Of a DNA stretch of 64,000 nucleotides, positions 36,668 through 46,171 are shown one piece after another. A program made the position numbers and the translations under genes. Under the pieces are notes generated by a model, which was given only the letters and a program-made list of their open reading frames with translations, had not been told where the DNA came from and ran no database searches. Numbering within the stretch: position 1 is the first letter of the stretch; each line of letters starts with the position of its first letter. The DNA is from Bradyrhizobium symbiodeficiens (GTDB lineage Bacteria > Pseudomonadota > Alphaproteobacteria > Rhizobiales > Xanthobacteraceae), in the NCBI RefSeq assembly GCF_002266465.3, contig NZ_CP029427.2, positions 3,474,501 through 3,538,500 on the forward strand. The letters are read 5' to 3'.

Positions 36668-37855
36668 ATGCACGATGCGACATTGAGGACCCGGTTGGGG
36701 CAGTGGCTCGAGCCCTCCCGCCGCAGCGATGTTCCCCCGTTCATGGTGATGGACGTCATGGCCGCGGCCGCCCGAATCGAGGCCGCCGGGGGGCATGTCA
36801 TCCATATGGAGGTCGGCCAGCCCGCGGCCGGTGCACCCAGCACCGCGATCGCAGCCGCCCATGCGGCGCTGGAGGCCGGGCGGGTCGACTATACCTCAGC
36901 GCTTGGCATTCCCAGCCTGCGGCAGCGCATCGCACGCCATTATCGCGATGCCTATGGCTGCGACGTCAGCCCTGACCGGATTGTGGTGACCACCGGCTCC
37001 TCGGGCGGGTTCATCCTGGCCTTCCTGTCGATGTTCGAGCCCGGCGACCGCGTCGCCGTGACGGTGCCGGGCTATCCGCCTTATCGCCATATTCTCACTG
37101 CGCTCGGCTGCGAGCCGGTGCTGATCGAGACCACCCACGAGACGCGCCATGCGCTCACCGGCGAGGCGTTGCTCGCGGCGCATCGCAAGGCCCCGCTGAA
37201 GGGTGTGCTGGTCGGCAGCCCCGCCAATCCGACGGGGACCATGATGTCGCGCGAAGCGCTCGCCGGCCTGATGGCGGCCGCCGAAGATGCCGGCATCCGC
37301 TTCATCTCTGACGAGATCTATCACGGGCTCGATTATGCGTTTCCGGCAGTCACCGCAGCGGCGCTTTCCGAGCACGCACTCGTGATCAACTCGTTCTCGA
37401 AGTATTTTTGCATGACCGGTTGGCGCGTCGGCTGGATGGTCGTGCCTGACATCCTGGTGCGGCCGATCGAGCGGCTGCAGCAGAACCTCTCGATCTCGGT
37501 GCCGTCGCTCTCGCAGATTGCCGCTGAAGCCGCCTTCGACGGTGCAGCCGAGATGGAGGCGATCAAGCACGGCTATCAGGAAAACCGGCGGATTTTGATC
37601 GAGGGTTTGCCGAAAGCCGGCCTCACCAAATTCCTGCCGGCCGATGGTGCATTTTATCTCTATGCCGACGTCTCGGACTTCACCTCCGACAGTTTCGAAT
37701 TCGCCAAGCAGATGCTCGAACAGGCACGCGTCGCGGCCACGCCGGGGCTCGATTTCGATCCCGTTCACGGCCGCTCCTTCATTCGTCTTTCCTATGCGCG
37801 CTCGCCCGGCGAGATGCGCGAGGCAGTTGACCGGATCGCTCACTGGCTTAAATAG
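36668..37855 (+). CDS. PLP-dependent aminotransferase (class I/II)
   Basis: A 395-residue fold-type I aminotransferase. The PLP lysine is in NSFSKYFCMTGWRVGW; other motifs are GSPANPTGTM, ISDEIYHGLDY and the C-terminal FIRLSYARSPGEM that holds the substrate-carboxylate arginine. It is cytosolic; the substrate is unknown. bioY follows 31 bp downstream on the same strand, so the two may be co-transcribed. Confidence 0.9.
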   Translation: MHDATLRTRLGQWLEPSRRSDVPPFMVMDVMAAAARIEAAGGHVIHMEVGQPAAGAPSTAIAAAHAALEAGRVDYTSALGIPSLRQRIARHYRDAYGCDVSPDRIVVTTGSSGGFILAFLSMFEPGDRVAVTVPGYPPYRHILTALGCEPVLIETTHETRHALTGEALLAAHRKAPLKGVLVGSPANPTGTMMSREALAGLMAAAEDAGIRFISDEIYHGLDYAFPAVTAAALSEHALVINSFSKYFCMTGWRVGWMVVPDILVRPIERLQQNLSISVPSLSQIAAEAAFDGAAEMEAIKHGYQENRRILIEGLPKAGLTKFLPADGAFYLYADVSDFTSDSFEFAKQMLEQARVAATPGLDFDPVHGRSFIRLSYARSPGEMREAVDRIAHWLK

Positions 37856-37886
37856 CCGCCAGTTTCGACCAATTCCGGAGTTCATC

Positions 37887-38501
37887 TTGTCTGACCGATC
37901 TGTCCCGACCTCTGCCACGCCGCATTTTCCTCTCGCCGCATTGATGTGGCCGACCCGACCGGGCGAAACCGTCGGCGCGGTGCGTGCCGTCGTTCTGGTT
38001 GCACTCGGCACCGCATTGATGGCGCTGTCGGCCAAGGTGAACCTGCCGCTGCCCTATGTGCCCATGACGTTGCAGACGCTGGTGGTGCTGATGATCGGCG
38101 CTGCCTATGGCTGGCGTCTTGGCAGCGCAACCATGGTCGCCTACCTCGTGGAAGGCGCGCTCGGGGCGCCGGTGTTTGCCGGGCCGATCGGTGGCATTGC
38201 GCCGTTGGTCGGACCGACCGCGGGCTATCTGTTCGGCTTCATTGCGGCCGCTTTCGTGACCGGCTGGCTCGCCGAACGTGGTTGGGATAGCAGCGTGATG
38301 CTGCTGTTCGCAGCGATGGCTGTCGGCCATATCGTCATTCTGGCGGCCGGCTTTGGCTGGCTGGCGTTCGGCCTCGGGCTGGGCGTTGCAAAGGCCTTTC
38401 AGGTCGGCATCGTGCCGTTCGTTGCGGCCTCGCTGGTGAAGAATGCGCTTGGCGCAACGTTGATGCCGGCAGCGCGCAGACTGATCGATCGCCGCCGGTA
38501 A
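37887..38501 (+). CDS. bioY: Biotin transporter BioY
   Basis: A 204-residue membrane protein, the biotin-binding S component that works alone or with an ECF energy module. Family motifs are LPLPYVPMTLQTLVVLMIGAA, GAPVFAGPIGGIAPLVGPTAGY and GVAKAFQVGIVPF. The start is TTG at 37887 with CCGGAG six bases upstream. Uptake of biotin fits the nearby accB/accC genes. Confidence 0.92.
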   Translation: MSDRSVPTSATPHFPLAALMWPTRPGETVGAVRAVVLVALGTALMALSAKVNLPLPYVPMTLQTLVVLMIGAAYGWRLGSATMVAYLVEGALGAPVFAGPIGGIAPLVGPTAGYLFGFIAAAFVTGWLAERGWDSSVMLLFAAMAVGHIVILAAGFGWLAFGLGLGVAKAFQVGIVPFVAASLVKNALGATLMPAARRLIDRRR

Positions 38502-38533
38502 AACGCGCAAGCGCGGGCAGTTCCGATTGACAG

Positions 38534-38560
38534 GGCCGGCCAAGTTGATCTTGGCTGGCC
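38534..38560 (+). terminator. Terminator-like hairpin between bioY and dctA
   Basis: An 11-bp stem GGCCGGCCAAG / CTTGGCTGGCC with loop TTGAT, followed by a modest T-run (GTGTTTT). It separates the aminotransferase-bioY unit from dctA. Confidence 0.6.
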
Positions 38561-38584
38561 CAGTGTTTTGAGGGGAGTGAAACG

Positions 38585-39919
38585 ATGACGACGACCGTCA
38601 TGACGGGGGCGCCGGTCGCGCCGCCCGTCGTCAAGCCGTGGTACAAGGTTCTCTACGTCCAGGTGCTGATCGCCATCGTGCTCGGCGCCATCGTTGGCTG
38701 GCTCTGGCCGGAATTCGCCAAGAACGAATGGATCAAGGCGCTCGGCGACGGCTTCATCAAGCTGATCAAGATGGTGATCGCACCGATCATCTTCTGCACC
38801 GTGGTCTCGGGCATCGCCCATATCCAGGATGCCAAGAAGGTCGGCCGCATCGGCGTCAAGGCGCTGGTCTATTTCGAGGTCGTCTCGACCTTCGCATTGT
38901 TGATCGGACTTGTCGTTGGCAACCTCGTCAAGCCCGGCGCCGGCTTCGGCAACGCGGCGGCGAATGCGCAGGCGGTCGCAAAGTTCGCAGATCAGGCCAA
39001 GGCGCAAAAGAGTTCCGAATTCGTCCTGCACATCATTCCCGATACCGTGGTCGGTGCGTTCGCCCAGGGTGAGATCCTTCAGGTGTTGTTGTTCTCGGTG
39101 CTGTTCGGCTTTGCCATCATGAGCCTCGGCGAGCGCGGCCACACCATCCGCAGTTTCATCGACGACGCCGCGCATGCGGTGTTTGGTGTCATCTCCATCG
39201 TGATGCGCGCAGCGCCGTTCGGCGCGTTCGGCGCGATGGCCTATACGATCGGCGTGTACGGACCGACGGCGCTCGGTAACCTGATCGGGCTGATCGCCAC
39301 GTTCTACGTCACCGCAGCGCTGTTCGTGTTCGTGGTGCTCGGAATCATCGCGCGCATCGCCGGGTTCTCGATCTTCAAGTTCCTGGCCTACATCAAGGAC
39401 GAGCTCCTGATCGTGCTCGGCACCTCATCCTCGGAAAGCGCGCTTCCGTCCATGATGGAGAAGCTGGAGCGGCTCGGCTGCTCCAAGTCGGTGGTCGGGC
39501 TCGTCGTGCCGACGGGTTATTCGTTCAATCTCGACGGCACCAACATCTACATGACGCTGGCGACGCTCTTCATCGCGCAGGCACTCGGCGTCGATCTCAG
39601 CTTCAGCCAGCAACTGACCATCCTGGTCGTGGCGATGCTGACCTCGAAGGGCGCCTCCGGAATCACCGGCGCGGGCTTCATCACCCTGGCGGCGACGCTG
39701 GCCGTGGTCGATCCGCGCCTCGTGCCAGGCATGGCGATCGTGCTCGGCATCGACAAGTTCATGAGCGAGTGCCGCGCGCTGACCAACCTGTGCGGCAACG
39801 GCGTCGCCTGCGTGATCGTCGCCTGGTGGGAGGGTGAGCTCGACCGCGACAAGCTGAACGCCAACCTCTCCAGGCAGATCGATCCGACCGACATGGAGAC
39901 GGCGATCACGACGGACTGA
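38585..39919 (+). CDS. dctA: C4-dicarboxylate:cation symporter DctA
   Basis: A 444-residue inner-membrane symporter of the DAACS family that imports succinate, fumarate and malate with protons or sodium. Visible signatures are [37 protein letters not shown] (serine-rich re-entrant loop), [14 protein letters not shown] and the substrate-site region [18 protein letters not shown]4-dicarboxylates are the carbon source supplied to rhizobial bacteroids. I see no -24/-12 promoter and no dctBD genes alongside. GGGGAG precedes the ATG. Confidence 0.95.
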   Translation: MTTTVMTGAPVAPPVVKPWYKVLYVQVLIAIVLGAIVGWLWPEFAKNEWIKALGDGFIKLIKMVIAPIIFCTVVSGIAHIQDAKKVGRIGVKALVYFEVVSTFALLIGLVVGNLVKPGAGFGNAAANAQAVAKFADQAKAQKSSEFVLHIIPDTVVGAFAQGEILQVLLFSVLFGFAIMSLGERGHTIRSFIDDAAHAVFGVISIVMRAAPFGAFGAMAYTIGVYGPTALGNLIGLIATFYVTAALFVFVVLGIIARIAGFSIFKFLAYIKDELLIVLGTSSSESALPSMMEKLERLGCSKSVVGLVVPTGYSFNLDGTNIYMTLATLFIAQALGVDLSFSQQLTILVVAMLTSKGASGITGAGFITLAATLAVVDPRLVPGMAIVLGIDKFMSECRALTNLCGNGVACVIVAWWEGELDRDKLNANLSRQIDPTDMETAITTD

Positions 39920-39947
39920 TCTGGATCTGACGACACGAGCTGCGTTG

Positions 39948-40832
39948 TCAGACCTTGAAGTAATGGGGCTGGTCGAGATCTTCGATCAGCCCTTTTTCTT
40001 TGGGCGCCCAGCCGAGCGCAGCCCGCGTCTTCGCGCTCGAGGTCGGAACGTCGACGGCCGCAAACCGCGCGAACCAGCCGAAATGAGATTCGGCGTCGTC
40101 GGGAGATTTCGAGACCACGGGCACGCCGAGCCTCTTGCCGATCACCTTCGCGATCACCTTGAACGGCACGCCTTCCTCGGCGATGGCGTGATAGCGGCGA
40201 GCGGATGCGCCTTGTTCGAGCGCGAGGCGATAGACGCGCGCGGCATCGAGGCGATGGGCGGCCGGCCAGCGGTTCATGCCGTCGCCGATATAGGCTGCAG
40301 CTCCTTTCTCCCGGGCGATCGCAATCAGGCGCGGGACAAAGCCGTGGTCGCCCTCGCCATGGGTCGTGGGCGGCAGCCGCACGATGCCGGCGCGGACGCC
40401 GCGGTCGGCGAGCTCTTCGGCGGTCGCTTCCGACACGCGCGGAAAGTGGCGGGCCGCCGCATCGTCCTCGGTCGCGAGCCGTCCGGGCGCGAGCAGCGCG
40501 ACGCCCGAGGTGACGATCAGCGGACGCTCGGAGCCATTCAGTTCGTCGCCGAGCGCGAGGATCGCACGGCGGTCGAGTTCGCAATTCTCGGTGAATTTCG
40601 AGAAGTCGTGGTTGAATGCGAGGTGAAGCACGCCGTCGGAGGCAGCCGCGCCGCTGCGCAAGGAGGCGTGATCCTCCAGCGAGCCGTGATGGACCTCCGC
40701 GCCCATCGCGGTGAGGGCGGCGGCACCGGCATCGGTCCGGGCAAGGCCGGCGACGCGGTGCCCGGCGGCGATCAGGTCGGCAACGACGGCGGAGCCGACG
40801 AAGCCAGTGGCGCCGGTGACGAAGACACGCAT
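39948..40832 (-). CDS. SDR-family NAD(P)-dependent oxidoreductase
   Basis: A 294-residue extended short-chain dehydrogenase/epimerase. The nucleotide-binding motif GATGFVGSA is at the N terminus (residues 7-15), with [11 protein letters not shown] and [12 protein letters not shown] following. The typical YxxxK is not obvious, so the reaction is uncertain. I chose the ATG at 40832; the frame runs open to 41642 as an antisense shadow of the divergent regulator. It is divergent from an MmyB-like regulator that probably controls it. Confidence 0.86.
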   Translation of the reverse strand: MRVFVTGATGFVGSAVVADLIAAGHRVAGLARTDAGAAALTAMGAEVHHGSLEDHASLRSGAAASDGVLHLAFNHDFSKFTENCELDRRAILALGDELNGSERPLIVTSGVALLAPGRLATEDDAAARHFPRVSEATAEELADRGVRAGIVRLPPTTHGEGDHGFVPRLIAIAREKGAAAYIGDGMNRWPAAHRLDAARVYRLALEQGASARRYHAIAEEGVPFKVIAKVIGKRLGVPVVSKSPDDAESHFGWFARFAAVDVPTSSAKTRAALGWAPKEKGLIEDLDQPHYFKV

Positions 40833-40890
40833 GAGCAATCTCCAGGAATTGGCGGCGAGGGGTTGGTGGAGATGACCATCCGCATTACAA

Positions 40891-40926
40891 ATATCCGGGT
40901 AAAGTAGTGACGTTATCAGGGTATAA
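40891..40926. promoter_or_regulatory. Paired operator-like repeats and TATAAT between SDR and MmyB-like genes
   Basis: ATATCCGGGTAAAG and TTATCAGGGTATAA are direct repeats starting at 40891 and 40913, 22 bp apart, about two helical turns. The second is an imperfect palindrome and contains a perfect TATAAT (40922-40927). Both lie within the 105-bp divergent region. Confidence 0.45.
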
Positions 40927-40937
40927 TAGCTAACAGC

Positions 40938-41774
40938 ATGAGCGAGACGGCCACCGCCGAGAACCTGCTCGGGGCCTATCTCCGGGATCGCCGCACCAGG
41001 CTCGATGCCGCCGCGTTCGGCCTTGCCGGCAGTCGCAGGCGCACGCCCGGCTTGCGTCGCGAGGAGGTGGCGCAGCGCGCCAATATCAGCCCGACCTGGT
41101 ACACGTGGCTGGAGCAGGGCCGCGGCGGAGCACCGTCGGCCGACGTGCTCGACCGCATCGCCCGCGCGTTGATGCTGACCGATGTCGAGCGCGAGCATTT
41201 GTTCCTGATCGGCCTCGGCCGCCCGCCCGAGGTGCGCTACCAGGCCAGCGAAGGCGTCTCGCCGCGGCTGCAGCGCGTGCTCGACGCGCTCGCATTCAGC
41301 CCGGCGCTGGTGCGGACCGCGACCTGGGACGTCGTCGCCTGGAATCGTGCCGCAACCGCCGTGCTGACGGACTACGGCGCGATCCCGCCGGGACAGCGCA
41401 ACATCCTGCGCTTCATCTTCTGCGATCCGCGCGTGCGCGCGACGCAATATGATTGGGACAGCGTGGCCCGCTTCGTCGTGGCCGCGTTCCGGGCGGATGC
41501 CGCGCGCGCGGGCGCGGTCTCGCATGTCGCCGACTTCGTCGATGAGCTGTGCCGCACCAGTCCGGAATTCGCCGCGCTCTGGCGCGACAACGACGTGCGC
41601 CATCACGGCGATGGCACCAAGCGGCTGCGCCACCCGGTTCACGGCATGATGTCGTTCGAATTTTCGAGCTTCAACGTCGAGGGCCGCTCCGATCTCAGCA
41701 TGATCGTCTACAACCCGGCGACGACCGAAGACGCCGAGCGCATCAGAAAGCTGCTCGCCGAGCGAACAGATTGA
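40938..41774 (+). CDS. MmyB-like helix-turn-helix transcriptional regulator
   Basis: A 278-residue regulator with an N-terminal XRE-type HTH ([21 protein letters not shown], then YTWLEQGRG) and a C-terminal PAS-like MmyB ligand domain ([20 protein letters not shown] and a C-terminal [14 protein letters not shown]). MmyB-like proteins are often encoded next to short-chain dehydrogenases and bind fatty-acid-like ligands; the arrangement here is the same. The ATG is very close to a TATAAT box, so its message would have a very short leader. Confidence 0.87.
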   Translation: MSETATAENLLGAYLRDRRTRLDAAAFGLAGSRRRTPGLRREEVAQRANISPTWYTWLEQGRGGAPSADVLDRIARALMLTDVEREHLFLIGLGRPPEVRYQASEGVSPRLQRVLDALAFSPALVRTATWDVVAWNRAATAVLTDYGAIPPGQRNILRFIFCDPRVRATQYDWDSVARFVVAAFRADAARAGAVSHVADFVDELCRTSPEFAALWRDNDVRHHGDGTKRLRHPVHGMMSFEFSSFNVEGRSDLSMIVYNPATTEDAERIRKLLAERTD

Positions 41775-41801
41775 CGGAAGCAGGCAGCTTGCCCGAAGGG
41801 C

Positions 41802-43034
41802 TTAGAACCGCCCCGGCCGGTACGGAGTCGGATCGATCGCAGGCGTCTCGCCGCTCATAATCTCCGCGAGCAGGCGCCCCGTCGCCGGTCCGAGGGTGAA
41901 GCCCTGGTGGCCGTGGCCGAAATTCATCCAGAGGCCCGGATGGCGCGGCGCTTGCCCGAGCACCGGCAGCATGTCGGGCGTACAGGGGCGGGTGCCGAAC
42001 CACGGATCCGGCTCGACGCGCTTGCCGAGATCAATCAGCTCGCGTGCGGATGCTTCCGCGCTGGCGAGCTGCACGGGCGTGGCGAGAGCCTCAGGGCTCG
42101 TTAGCTCGGCTCCCGTGGTGATGCGAATGCCCTTGGCCATCGGCCCCATGGCATAGCCGCCGGACTTGTCGATCAGCGGCAGGTCGAGCGAAGCGCCGCC
42201 GCTGTAATGCATGTGATAGCCGCGCTTGCGCACCAGGGGGATGCGATAGCCGAATTTGTGGAGGAGATCGGGCGACCACGGCCCGAGGGTCACGACGGCG
42301 TGGGCGGCGTCGAGGCGCCCCTGGTCCGTATCGACCGACCAGCCGCTCGCGGTCTGCCGCAGCGACTGCGCATCGCCGAGCACGATGGTGCCGCCGCGGC
42401 GCTCGAACAGCTCGGCATAGGCCGTGACCAGCGCGCCGGGATCGGACACGGTCCAGGTGTCGAGCCAATGGATCGCGCCGGGGAGGTCGTCGCGCAGGAC
42501 CGGCTCGGCCTTGGCGAGATCGCTGCCCGAGAGCACGCGAAAATTCACGCCAAACTCGCGCCGGTCTTGTTCGGCGTCCTTGATCGAGTGCTCCAGGGCG
42601 GCAGCATCACGATACAGCGCGCGGTAGCCGGCGCGGCGGATGAGATTGTCGGCATGGGCCTCGCGAATGAGGATGTCGTGCTCGCTCGTCGCGTAGGCGA
42701 TCAGCCGCGCCCAGGCCTCGATCGCCTCGCGATGGCGCTTCGGCGCCGAATGCCACCAGTAACGGAGCAGGGGCTCGATATGGAGATGAAGCGACGACAG
42801 GCTGTAGCGTACGTCGTTGGTGCGGCCGGTCGCGATCTTCAGGAGGGTCGCAAGGTCCCGCGGCATCGGATAGGGGCGAACTGCTTCGGCCTGGATCATC
42901 CCGGCGTTGCCGTAGCTGGTCTCGCGGCCCGGCTCCCTGCGGTCGACGAGCGTGACGGTCCAGCCGCGCTGCTGGAGGTGCAGCGCCGCGCTCACGCCGA
43001 TCATGCCGCCGCCGAGAACGATTGCGCTTTGCAT
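41802..43034 (-). CDS. FAD-dependent D-amino-acid dehydrogenase-like oxidase
   Basis: A 410-residue DAO-family flavoprotein. The FAD-binding GxGxxG is in VLGGGMIGVSAALHLQQRG; other motifs are ETSYGNAGMIQ and the C-terminal NFGHGHQGFTLGPATGRLLAE. It resembles the DadA family, which oxidises D-amino acids at the inner face of the membrane and feeds electrons to quinones; the substrate is not determinable. The ATG at 43034 starts the Rossmann fold. The RNase E terminator lies in its leader. Confidence 0.87.
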   Translation of the reverse strand: MQSAIVLGGGMIGVSAALHLQQRGWTVTLVDRREPGRETSYGNAGMIQAEAVRPYPMPRDLATLLKIATGRTNDVRYSLSSLHLHIEPLLRYWWHSAPKRHREAIEAWARLIAYATSEHDILIREAHADNLIRRAGYRALYRDAAALEHSIKDAEQDRREFGVNFRVLSGSDLAKAEPVLRDDLPGAIHWLDTWTVSDPGALVTAYAELFERRGGTIVLGDAQSLRQTASGWSVDTDQGRLDAAHAVVTLGPWSPDLLHKFGYRIPLVRKRGYHMHYSGGASLDLPLIDKSGGYAMGPMAKGIRITTGAELTSPEALATPVQLASAEASARELIDLGKRVEPDPWFGTRPCTPDMLPVLGQAPRHPGLWMNFGHGHQGFTLGPATGRLLAEIMSGETPAIDPTPYRPGRF

Positions 43035-43055
43035 TGAAACTGACCTCGCCAAATC

Positions 43056-43084
43056 AAAAAACGCCCGGCTTGACCCGGGCGTTT
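43056..43084 (-). terminator. Rho-independent terminator of rne
   Basis: Stem CGCCCGG / CCGGGCG (43062-43068 with 43075-43081) with an A6 run on its left (43056-43061), giving a T6 tract in the rne direction, 22 bases past the rne stop. Confidence 0.85.
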
Positions 43085-43102
43085 TCTCTTGAGTGTTCGG
43101 TT

Positions 43103-46100
43103 TTATTCGCCGCCGCCGAAGCGGCGGGACCACCAGCCGGCGCGGCGTGGCGCGGCCGGCGTTTCGCTTGCCGGTTCCGGCGCGGGCTCAGCCGCCGGCG
43201 GAGTGGCCGGCTCAGGCGCCTGCGCGACCGGGGCTGCCGGCTCGCTCGAGCTGCTCGACAGGAAGCTCACCTTTTCCCGGACCGTGGAGCGGCGCCGCGC
43301 GGCCTTGTCGTCGGCGGGCTCTTCCTCCGCGGCAACGGGCTCCGGCTGGGCCGGCGCCACCTCGGTCCGCACCTCGGCGCGCGGCTCGGGCTGTGAGACC
43401 TCAGGCTCGGCGGTGTGCTCGGCTTGGGCGATCGAGGGTGCAGCCTCGCTGCTGAAGCCGTCGAAATCGGCGACTGCGTCGGACGCTTCCGACGGCTGAC
43501 TGGTACCGAGTTCGTCGCCGATCGAGCCGGCAAGACCTTCCTCGCCGCTGCCACGCCGACGGCGTCCACCCCGACGACCACGCCGGCGGCGTCGGTCCGC
43601 GCTGCTCTGCTGCTCGCCGCGGGCCGCCTGCTCCTCGCCCTCTTCGCCATCCTGTTCGGACTCTGCATCCTCTTCGCCTTCGCCGGCCGCGACAGCCGGC
43701 TCGGGAAGGGTGGCAGGGCTATCCTCACGCAACTCGCCGTCGCGCTGGCCACCGCGGCCGCGCCGGCGCCGGCGGCGCTTGCGGCGCTGGCCGTCCTGCT
43801 CGGAACCTGCTTCGCCCGCGGCCTCTTCAGCGAGACCTTCACTCTCGTCGGTCTCGACTTCGGATTCGGTCTCGATGTCGAAGCCGTCCTCGTCGTCGAA
43901 GGCTTCTTCCGCCAGCGGGGGCGGGCTCGCGGCCGCCTGCGCCACCAGCAGTGCCTTGGCGGCTTCCAGCGTGTGGACCTGCTCGCCGCGGTCGATGACA
44001 TAGGCCTGCGGTCCGCTGACGCTTGCGTCGGCGATGACCGACAGCGTCACCTTGAAGCCGTTCTCGAGATCGCGCAGATGGCCGCGCTTGTGGTTCAGCA
44101 CATAGAGCGCGACGTCGGTGCGGGTGCGGACCACCAGATTGTGGGTCGCGCCCTTCATCAGGATCTCTTCGAGGCCGCGCAGCAGCTGAAGCGCCACCGA
44201 AGACACCGAACGGACATGGCCGGTGCCGCCGCAATGCGGGCACGGATCGGTCGAGCTCTCGAGCACGCTGGCGCGGATGCGCTGGCGCGACATCTCGAGC
44301 AGGCCGAAATGCGAGATGCGGCCGACCTGGATGCGCGCGCGGTCCTGCCGCAGGCAGTCCGACAGCTTGCGCTCGACCGCACGGTTGTTGCGCTTCTCGT
44401 CCATGTCGATGAAGTCGATGACGATCAGGCCGGCGAGGTCGCGCAGACGAAGCTGGCGGGCGACCTCTTCGGACGCTTCCAGATTGGTCTTGAGCGCGGT
44501 GTCCTCGATGTGGTGCTCGCGGGTCGAGCGGCCGGAGTTGACGTCGATCGAGACCAGCGCCTCGGTCTGGTTGATCACGATGTAGCCGCCGGAGCGCAGC
44601 TGCACGGTCGGCGAGAACATCGCGTCGAGCTGGCTTTCGACGCCCATGCGCGAGAACAACGGCTGGCCGTCGCGATACTGTTTCACCGCGCTGACATTGG
44701 CGGGCATCAGCATCTTCATGAAGTCGCGGGCTTCGCGGTAGCCGGCTTCACCGGCCACCGAGATCTCGTCGATCTCCTTGTTGTAGAGGTCGCGCAGCGA
44801 TCGCTTGATCAGCGAGCCTTCCTCGTAGACGAGGGTCGGAGCCTGCGACTTCAGCGTCAGGTCGCGCACCGTCTCCCACATCCGGATCAGATATTCGAAG
44901 TCGCGCTTGATCTCGGGCTTGGTGCGGGCGGCGCCGGCGGTGCGCAGGATGATGCCCATGCCTTCCGGCACGTCGAGATCCTGCACCACTTCCTTCAGGC
45001 GCGAACGGTCCTGGGCGCTGGTGATCTTGCGGCTGATGCCGCCGCCGCGTGCGGTGTTCGGCATCAACACGGCATAGCGGCCGGCGAGCGAGAGGTAGGT
45101 GGTCAGCGCCGCGCCCTTGTTGCCGCGCTCTTCCTTGACGACCTGCACCAGCATGACCTGGCGGCGCTTGATCACTTCCTGGATCTTGTACTGGCGGCGT
45201 GGGCGGAAGGTGCGCTCCGGCACTTCCTCCAGCACGTCGTCGCCGCCGACGGATTCAACGACTTCCTCTTCGGCTTCCTCGTCGTCCTCGTCCTCATCCT
45301 CGTCGTCTTCGCCGGTTGTTTCCGCAGCCTCGGCATGCGGGGCCTCGCCGTAGACGGCGTCGGCCGGCTCAGTTGAAGCGGTCACGGCTTCGGCGAGATC
45401 CTCGGCATGCGTTTCGTGGGAATAGGAGGCGTGAGCCTCGAAGGTCTGGGCCCCCTGCGGTTCGGCAGCAACCACGGGTTCGGCGCCGACGGCCGCGACA
45501 GGCGCGGGGGTCTCATCGGCATGATGATGCTCGTCATGATCGTGACCATGGTCATGATCATGCGCGTGATCGTCACCATGGGCATGATGATGGTCGTGCG
45601 CGTGTCCTTCGTGGTCATGATCGTGGTGATCATGATCGCCATGTTCGTGGTCGTGATGATCGTGCTCGCCCTGATGCTCCGCATCGGCGTGCAGATGCTC
45701 GCCTTCGTGCGACGCGCCTTCGGCGAGCATGGCCTCGCCCTCGACCGGCTGAGCCGTGGGATCGGTGCCTTCAACGACGTCGCTGCGGACGCGTTCGCCA
45801 TGACCGCGGCGGCGGGAGTTGCGGTGGCGCGAGCGGCGGCGGCCGTTGGAGCGGTTCTCGCTCTCTTCCTCGGCCTCGCGATGGGCCTGTTCCTCGGCCT
45901 CGATCAGCGCCTGCCGGTCGGCGACCGGGATCTGATAATAGTCGGGATGGATTTCGCTGAAAGCGAGGAAGCCGTGGCGGTTGCCGCCATATTCGACGAA
46001 GGCGGCCTGGAGCGAGGGTTCGACCCTTGTGACCTTGGCGAGGTAGATATTCCCGCGCAGTTGCTTGCGTTGCGCGGTCTCGAAATCAAACTCTTCGACG

Positions 46101-46171
46101 CGATTGCCGCGGACCACGACGACCCGGGTCTCCTCCGGGTGGGTGGCATCGATCAACATCTTGTTGGGCAT
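43103..46171 (-). CDS. rne: Ribonuclease E/G
   Basis: A 1022-residue endoribonuclease, catalytic core of the RNA degradosome. The S1 domain is split: its first half (about residues 36-80) and second half (about 330-400) are separated by a long insert. That insert has an Arg-rich start, a stretch with 29 histidines in residues 155-217, and a run of Asp/Glu near 285-305. The catalytic domain shows VSIDVNSGRSTREH, VIDFIDM and the zinc link CPHCGGTGH. The C-terminal 300 residues are Arg/Glu/Ala-rich and probably disordered. S1 inserts are usual in alphaproteobacteria; the histidine richness is the unusual part. A long upstream gap suggests a regulated leader. Confidence 0.96.
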   Translation of the reverse strand: MPNKMLIDATHPEETRVVVVRGNRVEEFDFETAQRKQLRGNIYLAKVTRVEPSLQAAFVEYGGNRHGFLAFSEIHPDYYQIPVADRQALIEAEEQAHREAEEESENRSNGRRRSRHRNSRRRGHGERVRSDVVEGTDPTAQPVEGEAMLAEGASHEGEHLHADAEHQGEHDHHDHEHGDHDHHDHDHEGHAHDHHHAHGDDHAHDHDHGHDHDEHHHADETPAPVAAVGAEPVVAAEPQGAQTFEAHASYSHETHAEDLAEAVTASTEPADAVYGEAPHAEAAETTGEDDEDEDEDDEEAEEEVVESVGGDDVLEEVPERTFRPRRQYKIQEVIKRRQVMLVQVVKEERGNKGAALTTYLSLAGRYAVLMPNTARGGGISRKITSAQDRSRLKEVVQDLDVPEGMGIILRTAGAARTKPEIKRDFEYLIRMWETVRDLTLKSQAPTLVYEEGSLIKRSLRDLYNKEIDEISVAGEAGYREARDFMKMLMPANVSAVKQYRDGQPLFSRMGVESQLDAMFSPTVQLRSGGYIVINQTEALVSIDVNSGRSTREHHIEDTALKTNLEASEEVARQLRLRDLAGLIVIDFIDMDEKRNNRAVERKLSDCLRQDRARIQVGRISHFGLLEMSRQRIRASVLESSTDPCPHCGGTGHVRSVSSVALQLLRGLEEILMKGATHNLVVRTRTDVALYVLNHKRGHLRDLENGFKVTLSVIADASVSGPQAYVIDRGEQVHTLEAAKALLVAQAAASPPPLAEEAFDDEDGFDIETESEVETDESEGLAEEAAGEAGSEQDGQRRKRRRRRRGRGGQRDGELREDSPATLPEPAVAAGEGEEDAESEQDGEEGEEQAARGEQQSSADRRRRRGRRGGRRRRGSGEEGLAGSIGDELGTSQPSEASDAVADFDGFSSEAAPSIAQAEHTAEPEVSQPEPRAEVRTEVAPAQPEPVAAEEEPADDKAARRRSTVREKVSFLSSSSSEPAAPVAQAPEPATPPAAEPAPEPASETPAAPRRAGWWSRRFGGGE

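Noticed and set aside
37856..37886. BioR operator upstream of bioY
   Set aside because: No TTATMKATAA-type palindrome is present.
38534..38584. Sigma54 (-24/-12) promoter ahead of dctA
   Set aside because: TGGC is present but no GC at the required spacing; the segment is better explained as a terminator-type hairpin.
41000..41642. Extension of the SDR gene to 41642
   Set aside because: It runs antisense through the MmyB-like regulator; the Rossmann motif starts at 40832.
45521..45709. The CATGATCATGATC-like repetitive DNA as a CRISPR or satellite
   Set aside because: It is the codon pattern (His/Asp) of the in-frame RNase E insert.
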